Part shown: in pieces, positions 47,290 through 58,689 of the stretch
Layout of the letters: every line of letters begins with the position of its first letter
How positions within the stretch are numbered: the stretch's first letter is position 1
Assembly (NCBI RefSeq): GCF_007655135.1
Contig: NC_045131.1
Span: 6,138,001 to 6,202,000 of the forward strand
Source of the DNA: Punica granatum
Lineage: Eukaryota > Streptophyta > Magnoliopsida > Myrtales > Lythraceae
Direction: 5' to 3'
Length of the DNA: 64,000 nucleotides
Made by a program: the position numbers and the translations under genes
Notes under the pieces: model-generated
What the model saw: the letters and a program-made list of their open reading frames with translations, nothing else
The model's database searches: none
Told to the model about the DNA's origin: nothing

Positions 47290-49002
47290 TAAGAATTGGT
47301 TATGAAAGTAATAGAAATGTAATATCATTATATAAGTGAGGGAAAAATGAGAGCAAAAAGTTAGAGAAACACCTCGTACTTTTATACATAGTATAGCCAT
47401 AGATATGCATGACCGTGTTTTTCAAAACCACAGCCATTCCTAATTTGAAGACATACGTTCAGTTGTTGGTTGTCAAAACACATCACAAGAGGAACGGATC
47501 CCATAACATTACCCTATATATATATATATTAATGTCCGATAAATATAATAATAGATCCATTCCGCATTAACCATGTAGCGGTCTGGAAATCTAAAAGAGG
47601 TATCCCTACAAAGTTGCAGAATTAGCTGAGATCGTGTATACTCCGTGAACTCTATATCTAAATATATATAATTACGAGTGGTCAAATTAGAATGGACCTT
47701 CCGTTTGCAATATCTTTGGGTGGTCAAATGTATGTATGGGGGTGATTAGTCAACTCACATCTTGAAAAAGTAGAGTTAATCCTTTGATAAAGCTTGAAAA
47801 CTTTTGGTGCATCGATGTGGAATGAAATGTGAAATCGCACAGCATAGTATATGCCATATCTCACGTAAAATAAGCAATTTAACTACAATATTGTTTTATT
47901 AATTATCAATAATTTACTTTAATTTTAAATTATTTATGCAAATTCCAGGTGAGCTTGCCAAGTCTTAGTAATTTGCTTATAAAAATTACTGTGATTTACT
48001 TGAAATATAAATATATAATTTGTTCATTTTTCAAGTATCTTTCTCAAATAAATTTAGATAAATAACTTCAAATGTACTGTAACGACGTAGGCGAAAAAAG
48101 TATTGTAATGACAAAGTGAATGCATTATAGAAATCAACACATCTTCCTTTTATCGTTTTTGCTGGGTGGAAGTCTTCATATCTATATCATTCATGGGGGA
48201 CTGGATGAGGGGAAAAAACAACATTTATATCCTATACGCCAAGATAATTATTAAACAAACCAAAGAAAATAAAAGTGTAACAAAGTGAGAGCATCATTGT
48301 TAAGTCTGATCAACGAACCCCGTGAATATATTGAAATGTGGCAATTAATGCACTCAACTATCAAATATTAGAATTTGCTTAGTCATTGCTTTAATTAATT
48401 ATCGACTGAATGCACTCAACTATCGAATGAATATGAGACAACTGATAAACCTACCTCAGACAAAATGAGCAAAGAAAATAACTGCTACTTTGCTAAGTAA
48501 AAGGAATTTCCTCTTTTTTGCTTTCCAAGTAAAACGATGCGAAAAGTTTGATATTTTTCAAATTTAATAGAATGCCATTGAGATAAAATTAGCGCAACGG
48601 TTGACCAAATTTTATTTTTGTCCTTTGTTTTCCATATTTGTCAATGGCTATACATTGTGTTCTTCGTCTATTTTATTAGGTTTGATGGGCCAATTTTCGC
48701 ATGAAATGATTCTTGCCTTCCAAACGTTATTGAGAACGGATACGGGATGTCTGATAAAAAACTTAATATCTTTTCAATATATATCGTTATATAATATTTT
48801 TAAGATAAAAAATTATATAATATTTTTGTACTGCATCTTTTTTAGTTAGTTACATTTTTCATGGACACCAAGGTATATTTATAGTATCGCATTGGAAGTT
48901 GGCGGGGTATATTTCCAATATATGTATGTCTAACGACTAGCCAGGACACAATAGAGAAATCGAACTTATAAAATGAGGGAAAAAAAAAGCTATATAAAAG
49001 AT

Positions 49003-49190
49003 AATTAAGCACTAACATGGGTTGGTTCAAGCAGTTTGACGCTTATTCTGCTTAAGCAATATCTTGAATTCGAACCTTTGTGAATGAAAAAAATTCACGC
49101 TGCGAAAGCTTTACCTCTTACTGCGCCGACTGTATTCGACTGAATTAGTTGGGACCCAATTGAGCTTCCGGATGTTAGGGTTCACACCGA
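49003..49190 (+). mobile_element. SINE insertion with 11-12-base target duplication (unit B)
   Basis: Flanked by AGATAATTAAGC on the left (48998-49009) and GATAATTAAGCC on the right (49195-49206). Unit A has a single uninterrupted GATAATTAAGCC at 22857-22868. The body has GGTTCAAGCAGTTTGACGC (A-box-like) and TTGAATTCGAACCTTTG (B-box-like) and ends GGGTTCACACCGAAAAAA. It is tRNA-derived by structure; the parent tRNA is not identified. Confidence 0.8.
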
Positions 49191-49289
49191 AAAAAGATAA
49201 TTAAGCCCATGTTAAATAAATGGAGATATGTATAATAATTTTACACGCTATTTGTTTTCCCCAAACACGTACATGCAGTCGTCCCTTTC

Positions 49290-49480
49290 CTTTTTCTTTT
49301 TTTTTCGGAATGTTTCCTTCTTGAACTCGATTTCGTCGAAGTTGGGGTTCGGGATACCTTGTAACCCCTCGGTAAACCATAGCATGTTCCTCAACATAGA
49401 TAGACCCATCCGGACAAACGCCTCATCTCTGACGGGAAAAGCGGGCACATGATGCTTGCTGGTGCAGTTGGGAACTTCAC
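49290..49480 (-). pseudogene. Unidentified gene fragment, unit B copy
   Basis: The minus strand reads VRDEAFVRMGLSMLRNMLWF and continues to FDEIEFKKETF, open over about 60 codons. It pairs with 42930-43110. Unknown family. Confidence 0.4.
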
Positions 49481-50204
49481 TAAGTCACTAGTCAGCAACC
49501 CGGCCAGTCAACTCCGGGTCCGGCAGGTCCACTTCACCGGACTACCCTACCTTGTCAACATGTATGACCGAGTCCTCCTAGATTGAATTTTCCTTTAACA
49601 CTGAATATAACTGCTACTCAACATCCCTTCTAGATCCAACGACATTCGACTTGATTGAATATTAGAATCTCCACCCCATACCAGAAATTAAAGGTATAAA
49701 CAGACTTAGAGCTGTACGTAGCGCCCGTCCTGAGTGAGGCCCTACAAGATGGAGCTTGAGATTTGTCCAGGAAGAATGACCTACGATGATAGAAAAGGAG
49801 AACCGTGCAGGAAGGAGAGCAATGTGACCTTCCTGCGATTACCTTATCTCCTATAACAGCTGGCGAAAAACTTTTCACTTAAGTTTGATTTTGCCACATG
49901 AACAAGAGATTCGTTGATTGTGGCTTGTAGGCAGAACTCCTACATTTTTGCAGTGAATTAATTTTTGCTTATCCTAATTTTTTTTTTATTCCTCTCAATC
50001 TTGCATGACGTTGTTTTTCTGATTCTTTGGCTGGTTCGTTTTTCTGATTATACCAAGGATTTCATATTACATTCATGTCTTGACTGTCGGTTTCCTCTTC
50101 CATCAAGATGTTCACTTTGCAAATTGGAGCGCTTACATAAGATGATGACTGAATCAAAAGTTGTGTCTTTTGTTGCAAAGGCGTACATCTTTTATATATG
50201 TACA

Positions 50205-50300
50205 CCATCTGATCGTTTTCCATGTCCATAGATCCTTGGAAGAATAGCAAGAACCCATTCCGATTATGTTGACCTGGATCGAACCAAAGGAGTCAAAACA
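50205..50300 (-). pseudogene. GH43 relic: exon 2 start (unit B)
   Basis: ATCTGATCGTTTTCCATG, ATAGATCCTTGGAAGAATAG and ATTATGTTGACCTGGATC match 18418-18515 very closely and the intact GH43 exon 2 start more distantly. Confidence 0.75.
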
Positions 50301-51751
50301 AAATAGAAGCATTTTCAAAAATTAGACACGCGGTTAATACTGCATCGCGATGATATTGAATCTCAAAGGAAATAAACAAAGACTTCTCGTGGATAATATT
50401 TATTTACGATTATGGATGAAGCGTGCGTTGGCCTAATCGGGACATTGGTTCTTGTGATTTCACAATTTCGATCGAAATGTTCTTTATCAGGTGGCTTCTT
50501 AAAGAGAGTCGATGAGAATCACTGACACTCACTGTCAAACCATCCCACTAATTTTCCCCCGCTTGGCACAGCTTAGGATTGCTTTGTAGCTCAGAAACCT
50601 TGCTATACATACATATGTATATGTATATAAACTCTCACACTTAATTTCTTTATATATGGGAAATCTCCAACTGAGCAAGGGAATGATCTTGAGGAGTTTT
50701 TCCAATCAGCGGCTGGTAAGTTCCAGATTGATAATGTAGGAAAACCTTGGGCTTCAGAGATATCATCGAGAAGGAAACAAAGGTAATTTTTTCACGAATT
50801 TTTCCCCCGCTTTGTACAGCTTAGGATTCTCAGAAGAAATGAAGGGTGGGTTAGGTTAGCCTAATCGGAACATTGGTTTTTGTGATTCCACAATTAATTT
50901 CGACAGAAATGTTTTTTGTCAGGTCAAGGTGGTTGCTTCAAAAGGGCCGATTAGAATCACTCACAGGCAAACCGTGCCCAACTTCATTACTTTAGTTTTC
51001 ATGTGAAACTTGTTATGTTGTTCTGTTAGGTAAATGGAGGGATTCTCTCTAATCGATCTTGAGAATCCAATGAAGAGAAACTTATATGATTTTTCCAAAA
51101 AAAAAAAACTGCCTATTGATCCCTAATCCCATCCCTAACATATTCCAAATGCATTTTTTCTCACTTAAGCAAATTCGTTATTTAATGCTAGCGTATTGAA
51201 ATACTTGATGACAATTTCATTTTTTTACTTTCTTTCTTCCTTGTGTACGTATTTACTTCTTTTGATATTTGTTGCCTTGTTGTTCCGTGGCTTCTGTTGC
51301 AATGTCTCCAGTCTCTCTCTCTCTCTCTGTGAGTGTTCTTCTTCTGTTGATGCATGCTTCTCTCTTTTTTCTCATCGGTCAGATGCTTCTCTCAATTTGG
51401 GAGGGGATATGTAATATATAATAATTAATAAAAATTCTAGCTAGGGCTTTGTTTTACATTTTTAAAGTTTGATTGAGTTAGACAAGCCCATAAATTCTTT
51501 TATTTTTGATAGCTAGGGCTTTGTTTTATAAAATTTTATTCAACCGATCACTCTTAGGTTTGTTCATTTCAGCCCTTGAGAGAACTCACTTAAGCACGGT
51601 AAATACTTTTCATTTAGAGCAGTAGCTGCATGTTTTTCATGCATTTGTTTTACAGCAACATAACAATACGTTATAATCATATGTTTATTTGTATTATTAT
51701 TGTATGTTGTCCTAATAATAAGTAGAAACTTTTCTTTTTTCTGTGTGGGAT

Positions 51752-53727
51752 ATGGCATCAGACTCAAGATCTCGCCGTGGCAAGAGAAAGATAAAAGTAA
51801 GTCTTTTCAAGCTAGCAAAAAGTTCCATATGCAAATTATAAGTAATAATGTATGTATGTTTCACTGCGTCATGAATTTTATTTTCTTCAATTATAAATCC
51901 TGAAAATGATAATAATTAATGATCCAATGGAAGAAGCTGAAGTGAGGAATTGATCAAGGAGGACTTGTTTGTTCCAAATAGAAATTATTGACAGTATATA
52001 TATATCATGTCATTTTAAGTTACTGCATTTAATCTTGAATGTGGTTTTAAGTTAACTACTGCCCGTGGACAATATGAAAACAAATTACGTTATAATTCTT
52101 ACGAGTATATTGATACTCTCCTACCATCAAGCATTCATTTTAATTGATTTTCATAACTTGCAAGGATCCAGAAGGCCTACCCACATATATAGATTGGCGG
52201 ACAGCGCGCGTTATGACCCCAGTAAAAGACCAAGGAAAACAACGTAAGTAACTTATCTTGAGAACTGGTTAGCATTAAAACTGCTTGTTCTTAATAAATG
52301 CACAGTGAAAATAATACAACATAATTTTCAAAAAGAACAATATTATGTGTTTGTTATGGTTGTTTAAACTGCTTTGACTTGCATATATATGAAATTTGAG
52401 TTATATAACTACTAAATGAGTTTATTTATTTATTCATAGAATGTTGTTGGGCCTACTCCATTGTGGACGGAATAGAAGCCCAATATCAACGCCAATATCC
52501 AAGGAAGTCAATTTAATTATCTCTACAAGAGCTCATTAATTGCGTCAATCCGAATCCAAAACCTCCTCTTGATGTCTTTGGATGTTACCGGGGCTCAATT
52601 GTTAATGGTTATGACTGGCTTAAAAGAAATGGGCTACAGACTGAACAATGTTGTCCTTAGACAGGGGAACGTGGGAATTGTGTCTCAAAAGAGAAGATAG
52701 TTCTTCTCTCATTTAATGTTTTAAAATTACAGTTGATTCATTCATTTTAATTTAAGGCTTTTCCGTTTCACTTTTTTTTTTAAAAAAAATCTTTTTTGGG
52801 GGCGAAAAGGCGTAACAATAGGGCGGTATCAGCACGTTAAAAGAACTGAGCAAGACTTTCTTAAAGCAATTGCACAGAGTCCTATATCGGCCGGTGTCTT
52901 ATTTCACCATTCTATCAAGGATCTTGGAATGGTATGTCCGAAGTTCTTTCCTTCGAAGACTCTAATATAATTCTTACAAAATCCAAACTAATTTGAGCAG
53001 ACCCTGATTGACTCACCACAAGAGCTTTTGGTATCATGGTATAGCATATGTTGGTTCTCTCTATTGTTGTGTTGGGGAATGTTGCTTGTTCGAGTTTCAT
53101 AACTTAAAATTATTTTTTTCCCTGCCTATGAGTTTATTAACCTTTTTCTTTCTATAAGTATGAGTTTGTTAATTTAATATAGGTTTTTTTTTGTGACATA
53201 GTTTTTGTTATCTGACTTATATTTGATAAGTAACTCTCTTTACACCCCCAGCTAGTCCTCTATGAGTCATACTTTTTGTTAAAATTCAAACCCTTGCAGG
53301 ACTTTGATGGTCTTAATGGAGGATACTTTGAGTTTGTTAATTTTTTCATTTTGTTGGAATAAGCAAAAATTGCATGTTAAAACCCACCAAGGATTGGTTA
53401 TTTGGTTCTCTTATTCAATTTTATTATATTGTTCTTGGAATTTTATAAAACGTTCCCACCCAACAAATTCGTTTCCCTCACTCGAACTCAAAATTACCGG
53501 CCCCAATTTGCATGTGACCAGCCTTAGAATAGGGATTGAGCTAGCTAGGTAGCTGGCGCTCCATGATGTCAAAGAGAAACCTTAGAATAGGGATTACTCT
53601 TGCATTCTTGTATACTAAAATGTTATATTTCCATTCAATTGTGTGAATAGGGAATTTGGGACGGCAAAACAGCTGCTCCAGTAGAAGGAAAGTATTGGAA
53701 ACATGCAATGGTTTTGACGGGAAATGG
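51752..53727 (+). pseudogene. Papain-like peptidase pseudogene (unit B)
   Basis: Pieces of all five exons are present: 51752-51796 (MASDSRSRRGKRKIK, intact), 52165-52243 (PTYIDWRTARVMTPVKDQGK), 52440-52696, about 52805-52930 and 53651-53727. Breaks are a TAA at 52514-52516, a TAG at 52658-52660, a lost exon 3 donor (GAGAAG followed by AT), a lost exon 4 acceptor, and a deletion after MVLTG. That deletion removes the rest of exon 5, including the Ser212 region, and joins directly to 3' flank (GGGCTTTCTAACTATATA, compare 28454). The acceptor just before the ATG is GG instead of AG. Confidence 0.9.
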
Positions 53728-54131
53728 GCTTTCTAACTATATATACTTCACTACAGTCAATATATATAGATATATATATATATTTCGGTGATCAAAATCG
53801 AAGCCAAAGCTCAAACAAGGAAAAAACAGCAAAGCAAATAAAAATTACATGAAGCAGTCCATAAAAATAAGGTTATGTTTGACTGGATATGATGGGGATT
53901 TCATTACGGATCAATCTGTATGCAGTGTCCAATACGTCGTTTGTTTTTGTCCATAATCGTAATAGTAATTATGTATTGGGTTTAGAACATGTAATGGGTA
54001 ATGCGTAGTTATTCTTCATAATGATCTATGTAATAGGGATTCCCATATGTAATAAATACTAATTTACCAATTTGCCCCAAGTTATTCATTCAATTTTCAA
54101 ATCGTTCCACTCCCGATGCCACCACCTCCGA
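53728..54131. repeat. 3' flank of peptidase block, empty site for the Gypsy insertion
   Basis: Collinear with 28455-28783 joined to 31658-31760. Here ATGATCTATGTAATAGGGATTCCC is continuous, which defines the Gypsy insertion borders in unit A. Confidence 0.85.
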
Positions 54132-54790
54132 TAGAGGCGTGCGGGTCCAAGTATCACGTTTTTTTCACGATACCCGGACCTTATCCTGTAGAGTATAGGT
54201 TCCAAGATTTTGGAAATGGAACATACACGGAACCTGAATTACACTACATATTCTTGATACCTTGTTGGAACCTATAACTTTTCTTTTTTCTCTTCAAGCA
54301 CAATAAGTGAAATAAATAGCTAAAATCGAAAAGATCTTATTCACAATTATGCAAAACAAATAAATGTTGATGTAGATTAATTGGATCACATTCATCCACA
54401 GAACTAAATGATTATGTAGCTCTCATTAAGATTATATAATATATAAAACAAATATACAATTAAAAGATTATGTAACTATTTAGTAAAAAAATGATGATGT
54501 AGCTATTCTTAGTAGACAACAAATAAGCTCTCCTTAAAATAACGTAACTACTACATCGCACATAGAAGATTACGTAAATATAAAATAATTTTTTTTAGAA
54601 AAATATAAGTCCCGAGTACCAGTTCCATGGGTACCATGTATATTGGAACCGAAACTAAAATCTATTTTCACCTGTTCCTTAAATTAGTACCCAGACCCTA
54701 CCTTATTTTCAATTGGCGTTGCCCGAATCCCACTCTAACGGGTAAGTTCCAATCGGTTCCAAGTATATTCGACATCCATGCACACCCTTA
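54132..54790. mobile_element. hAT-like non-autonomous element with 8-base target duplication
   Basis: Left end TAGAGGCGTGCGGGTCC, right end (reverse-complemented) CTAAGGGTGTGCATGG, with further subterminal complementarity. It is flanked by ACCTCCGA and GCCTCCGC (6 of 8 match). The R1 copy at 59056 shows the uninterrupted site CCGCCTCCGCTG. The AT-rich interior has no frame. The hAT call rests on the 8-base duplication and end style. Confidence 0.7.
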
Positions 54791-55440
54791 GCCTCCGCTA
54801 CCCTCCATGGCCATCCTCCGCAGCCACCACCAGTCGAAATCCACCTCCGGCGACGTTGAAAATCTTTCCCAGTTGGAATCGTGGCTGTAAAGCCGAATCT
54901 AGCCTCGATTTGGCCAGATCTAGCATTGATTAATGAAAATTTGGACCGGAGTTGCTTGAGACCACAAAGTTGTAGGTCTTGAACCATGTAGGGCTCGTAG
55001 ACCCTAGGGTTAGGTTCGCCCTTGGCTCATGAACCCAACCTTGGGGTCCAGGAGCCCCCATTGGACGACCCAAGGCTTGAGAGCGTTGAACTCGATCGCA
55101 GTGATACTTGGGAGTCTCTCATTTGCAATCATACTCATTACATTCACTGCTAATTCCATTGCGACGAAATAAATGTACACTCAAAATGTTACTTAGTATT
55201 GATCCTACCAGCAATTGTATCGATCAAGACTTCTTCGTGAGCATCCTATCCTATCCTATCACTAGTAATTCAGCACTTTTTTCAGGCTTTTTCTTCATGC
55301 TTTATTTGATGTTTTTTCACCTCTCACAAGTCACATCAATGGGAAAAACCTAAATGCCCATCGAATAAGAGAAAACCAACACCGTCGACGGCATATTTTA
55401 ATAGGAAAATAGCACTGTACAAATTTTCATTAATCAAATA
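54791..55440. repeat. R1 repeat, copy 2, with TIR-element start
   Basis: R1 landmarks as in copy 1. At 55388-55415 it runs into the first bases of the long-TIR element (TATTTTAATAGGAAAATAGCAC), then stops abruptly. Confidence 0.75.
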
Positions 55441-56011
55441 TGCTATTTTCCTGAGCCATGTGGGGATCATAGACCCAAGGGTCGGGTTCTCCCTTGGCTT
55501 GTGAACCCAGCCTCGAGGTCTAGGAGCCTCCATTGGTTGACCCAAGGGTCGGGAGCGCTGAACTCGATCGCGGTGATGCATGTGAGTCTCTGGTTCGCAG
55601 TAATACCCATAGCATTCATTCATAATTCCATTGCGGTGAAATAAATGTACACTTCAAATGTCACTTAGCATTGATCCTACCACCAATTGTATCGATCAAA
55701 ACTTCTCCTTGAGCATCCTATCTTATCCTATCACTACTAATTCAGCACCATAATTGGGCTTTTTCTTCATGCTTTATTTGGTGATTTTCCACCTCTCACA
55801 AGTCACATCGATGGGAAAACCTAAAGGCCCATCGAAGAACAGAAAGCTAACACTATTAACGGCATATTTTAATAGGAAAATAGCACCGTAACACATAATT
55901 TTTTAACTTTTTTCGCGCAGCAGCACAAATTCGAATCATTTCCTTGTACAACAAGAAAAAAATGTTTGCACCACACAACATGTCGTTGGTTTTCCATAAA
56001 AAATTAAGCAT
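55441..56011. repeat. R1 repeat, copy 3, running into a left TIR of the long-TIR element
   Basis: It starts within R1 at GAGCCATGTGGGG and ends in TIR sequence (GACTTTTTTCGCGCAGCAGC, CACCACACAACATGTCGTTGG). It then breaks at AAGCATAATG into peptidase exon 3. Confidence 0.75.
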
Positions 56012-56337
56012 AATGTTATTGGGCCTACTCCGTCGTAGACGAAATAGAAGCCCAATATCGATGTCAATACCCGGGGAAGTCGATTGAATTATCTCTACAA
56101 GAGCTCGTTAATTGCATCAATCTGAATCCAGAACCTCCTCTTGATGTCTTTGGATCTTGCCGGGGGTCAATTGTTAACGGTTATCAATGGGTTAAAAGAA
56201 AAGGGCTACAAATTGAACATTATGTCATTGGACAGGGAAACGTGGAAATTGTGTCCCAAAAAAGAAGGTAGTTCTTCTCTCATTCAATATTTTGAAATTG
56301 CAGTTAATTCATTCATTTTAATTTAAGGCTTTTCCGT
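56012..56337 (+). pseudogene. Peptidase exon 3 copy a, with intron 3 start
   Basis: Reads CYWAYSVVDEIEAQYRCQYP, then SLQELVNCINLNPEPPLDVF. Exon 3 ends at 56267 at a kept donor. A one-base loss near CATTATGTCATTGG shifts the frame. Intron 3 continues only to about 56337 (TTTTCCGTT) and then breaks to inverted leader. Confidence 0.8.
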
Positions 56338-56548
56338 TGGCTGGCTTGGAGCTCGAACACGATGCTGCTTGCAAAGCTTCAATGGAGAAATGGGATGAGA
56401 CTAAAAAGCAAGTACACCGCAGCAACAGAGAGATGGAGAACAAAGAAATGAAAAGCTTTGTAGAATGAAGAAGAAGGGCAAATGAAAGCAAAAGAAAAAA
56501 TTAGGATTTTATGCCCATCCTACCGGGGGAGGGCAAGGATGTAATTTA
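56338..56548 (-). other. Inverted peptidase leader fragment a
   Basis: Reverse complement of the leader exon (22975-23259, 42655-42862): TAGCTGGCTTGGAGCTC, GCTTGCAAAGCTTCAATGGAG, GAGTACACCGCAGC-like and ATGCCCATCC. It joins exon 3 copy a at its left end. Its right end joins ATGGCGTAAGTAAC, the exon 2 donor region. Confidence 0.7.
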
Positions 56549-57081
56549 ACAAAAATGGCGTAAGTAACTTCTCCTGAGAACTATTTAGCATTAAAACCGC
56601 TTGTTCTTAATAAATGCACCGTAAAAACAATACAAAATAATTTTCAAAAAGAACAACATTATGTTTTTTTTTGTGGTTGTTTAACTGCTTTGACTTGCAT
56701 ATATATAAAATTTGAGTTAGATAACAACTGAATGAGTTTATTTATTTATTCATACAATGTTGTTTGGCTTACTCCATCTTGGACGATATAGAAGCCCAAT
56801 ATCGACGTCAATCTCTGGGAAAGTCGATTGAATTATCTCTACAAGAGCTCGTTAATTGCATCAATCTGAATCCAGAACCTCCTCTCGATGTCTTCGAATC
56901 TTATCGGGGCTCAATTGTTAACGATTATGAATGGGTTAAAGGAAATGGGCTACAGACTGAACATTGTTGTCCATGGATAGGGGAACGTGGAAATTGTGAT
57001 CCCAGGGAGAAGGTAGTTATTCTCTCATTTAATGTTTTGAAATTGCAGTTGATTCATTCATTTTAATTTAAGGCTTTTTCA
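56549..57081 (+). pseudogene. Peptidase exon 3 copy b with intron 2
   Basis: Intron 2 begins at GGC|GTAAGTAACTTC (about 56560). Exon 3 is at 56756-57012 and is open throughout (CCLAYSILDDIEAQYRRQSL...), with the invariant Trp after the catalytic Cys changed to Leu and the acceptor changed from AG to AC. The donor after exon 3 is kept. Intron 3 ends at the same breakpoint as copy a. Confidence 0.8.
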
Positions 57082-57330
57082 TTAGCTGGCTTGAAGCCCG
57101 AACACGAGGTTGCTTGCAAAGCTTCAATGGAGAAATGGGATGAGATTGAAAAGCGAGTACACCGCAGCAGCAGAGAGATGGAGAACAAAGAAATAAAAAG
57201 CATTGCAGAATGAAGAAGAATGACAAATGAAAGGAAAAGACAAAATTAGGATTTTTATGCCCCTCCTACCAAGGACAAATCATGGGAGAGAAGGGCAGGG
57301 GAGGGCAATGACGTAATTCAACAAAATGTC
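57082..57330 (-). other. Inverted peptidase leader fragment b
   Basis: Same as fragment a, with GCTTGCAAAGCTTCAATGGAG and AGTACACCGCAGCAGCAGAGAG. It is followed by TTTTATGCCCCTCCTACC and GATGTAATT. Confidence 0.7.
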
Positions 57331-58045
57331 GTTGGTTTTCCATTAAAACTTTTAAAAAATGCTAACGTGGCGGCTTTTCCTGAGGTACCTTCGCCCAAAA
57401 TATAACTTCAGGAACCTAAATTTAATTAAATAAACCATAAAACTATGGAAACAATGGAAATGGTTGGATTGAAGGGGTCGAGGCCTCCCCGGCTACTGAT
57501 CCCCTAATTGGGATTGCTGGCCTTATCTGAGCAGGCCAATGACACCAATCAGGGGTCGGTGGCTGGCAGGGCAGCCCCCGACCCCTCAATTAGGGGGACT
57601 CGCTTGGCTCGAATCCCTCAAATTAAGGGGATCGGGCTACTAAATTGAAGGGGTTGAGGGCTCCTCTGCGGCCAACAACCCCCCAGTTGGAATTGTCGGC
57701 TTGCTCAAACAAAGCCAACGACCCCAATTGAAAGTTCGGTGGCCGATGAGGGAGCCCCCAACCCCCTTAATTTTGGGGATCCGGATCTAGTCGATTAGGA
57801 TCCCCCAAATCGAGGGGATCAGGGGCTTCCATGCTAAACACCGAACCCCTAAGTTGGGGTCGCGGGCATGCTCATACCAGGCCGGCGATCCCAATCGGAG
57901 GGTTCACAGTTGGGAGGGGAGCCCCCAACCCCTTAAATTTGTTGGATTCGATTCGATCGGGTCCCCCAAATTTAAGAGGTCATGGGGTTGCCCTGTCGGC
58001 CACCAACCCCCAATTGGGGTCACGAACTTGCTCAGATAAAGCCCC
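57331..58045. mobile_element. Long-TIR element copy, truncated, inside peptidase intron 1
   Basis: TIR part 57330-57460 (GTCGTTGGTTTTCC, AATGCTAACGTGGCGGC) followed by the GC-rich tandem core (57470-58040). It breaks at CCCCTACTATAAACTATTCAG into the end of peptidase intron 1, so the element sits before exon 2 of copy c. Confidence 0.7.
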
Positions 58046-58689
58046 TACTATAAACTATTCAGTTTAATTGATTTTCACAACTTGCAGGGATCGCCAGATG
58101 GCCTACACGAATATATAAATTGGCGAGAGGCACGCATTCTGACTCTAGTAAAAGACCAAGGAAAATGGCGTGAGTAACTTCTCCTAAGAACTGGTTAACA
58201 TTAAAACCGCTTGTTCTTCATAAATGCACTATGAAAACAATACAAAATAACTTTCAAAAGAGCAATATTATGTGTTTTTTTATGGTTATTTAGCTGCTTT
58301 GACTTGCATATATATAAAATTTGGGTTAGATAACAACCAAATGAGTTTATTTATTTATTCATAGAATGTTGTTGGGCCTACTCCATCGCGGACGATATAG
58401 AACCCCAATATCGATGTCAATATCCGAGGAAGTCGATTGAAATATCTCTACAAGAGCTCGTTAATTGTGTCAATTCGAATCCAAAACCTCCTCTCGATGT
58501 CATCGGATGTTACTGGGCTCAATTGTTAACAATTATGAATGGGTTAAAAGAAATGGTCTACAGACTAAACATTGTTGTCCTTGGACAGGGGAATGTGGAA
58601 ATTATGTCCCGAAGGAGAATGTAGTTATTCTCTCATTTAATGTTTTGAAATTGCAGTTGATTTATTCATTTTAATTTAAGGCTTTTCCA
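58046..58689 (+). pseudogene. Peptidase exons 2 and 3, copy c
   Basis: Exon 2 (58088-58169) reads GSPDGLHEYINWREARILTL with acceptor and donor kept. Exon 3 (58365-58620) starts CCWAYSIADDIEPQYRCQYP. One base is lost in the CCGGGG run near 58513, shifting the frame. Intron 3 breaks at the common point. Confidence 0.85.

Larger units (their letters stand above)
46700..51740. repeat. Unit B: upstream region of the second peptidase block
   Basis: Collinear with unit C up to about 50180 and with unit A over most of 21250-25960. It contains a MITE, the leader repeat (48320-48960), a SINE (49003-49190), the gene fragment at 49290-49480, a GH43 relic (50205-50300) and the candidate exon at 50658-50781. 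The leader exon is missing: GTATAATAATTT at about 49228-49240 jumps directly to ACACGCTATTTGTTTTCC. Confidence 0.75.
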
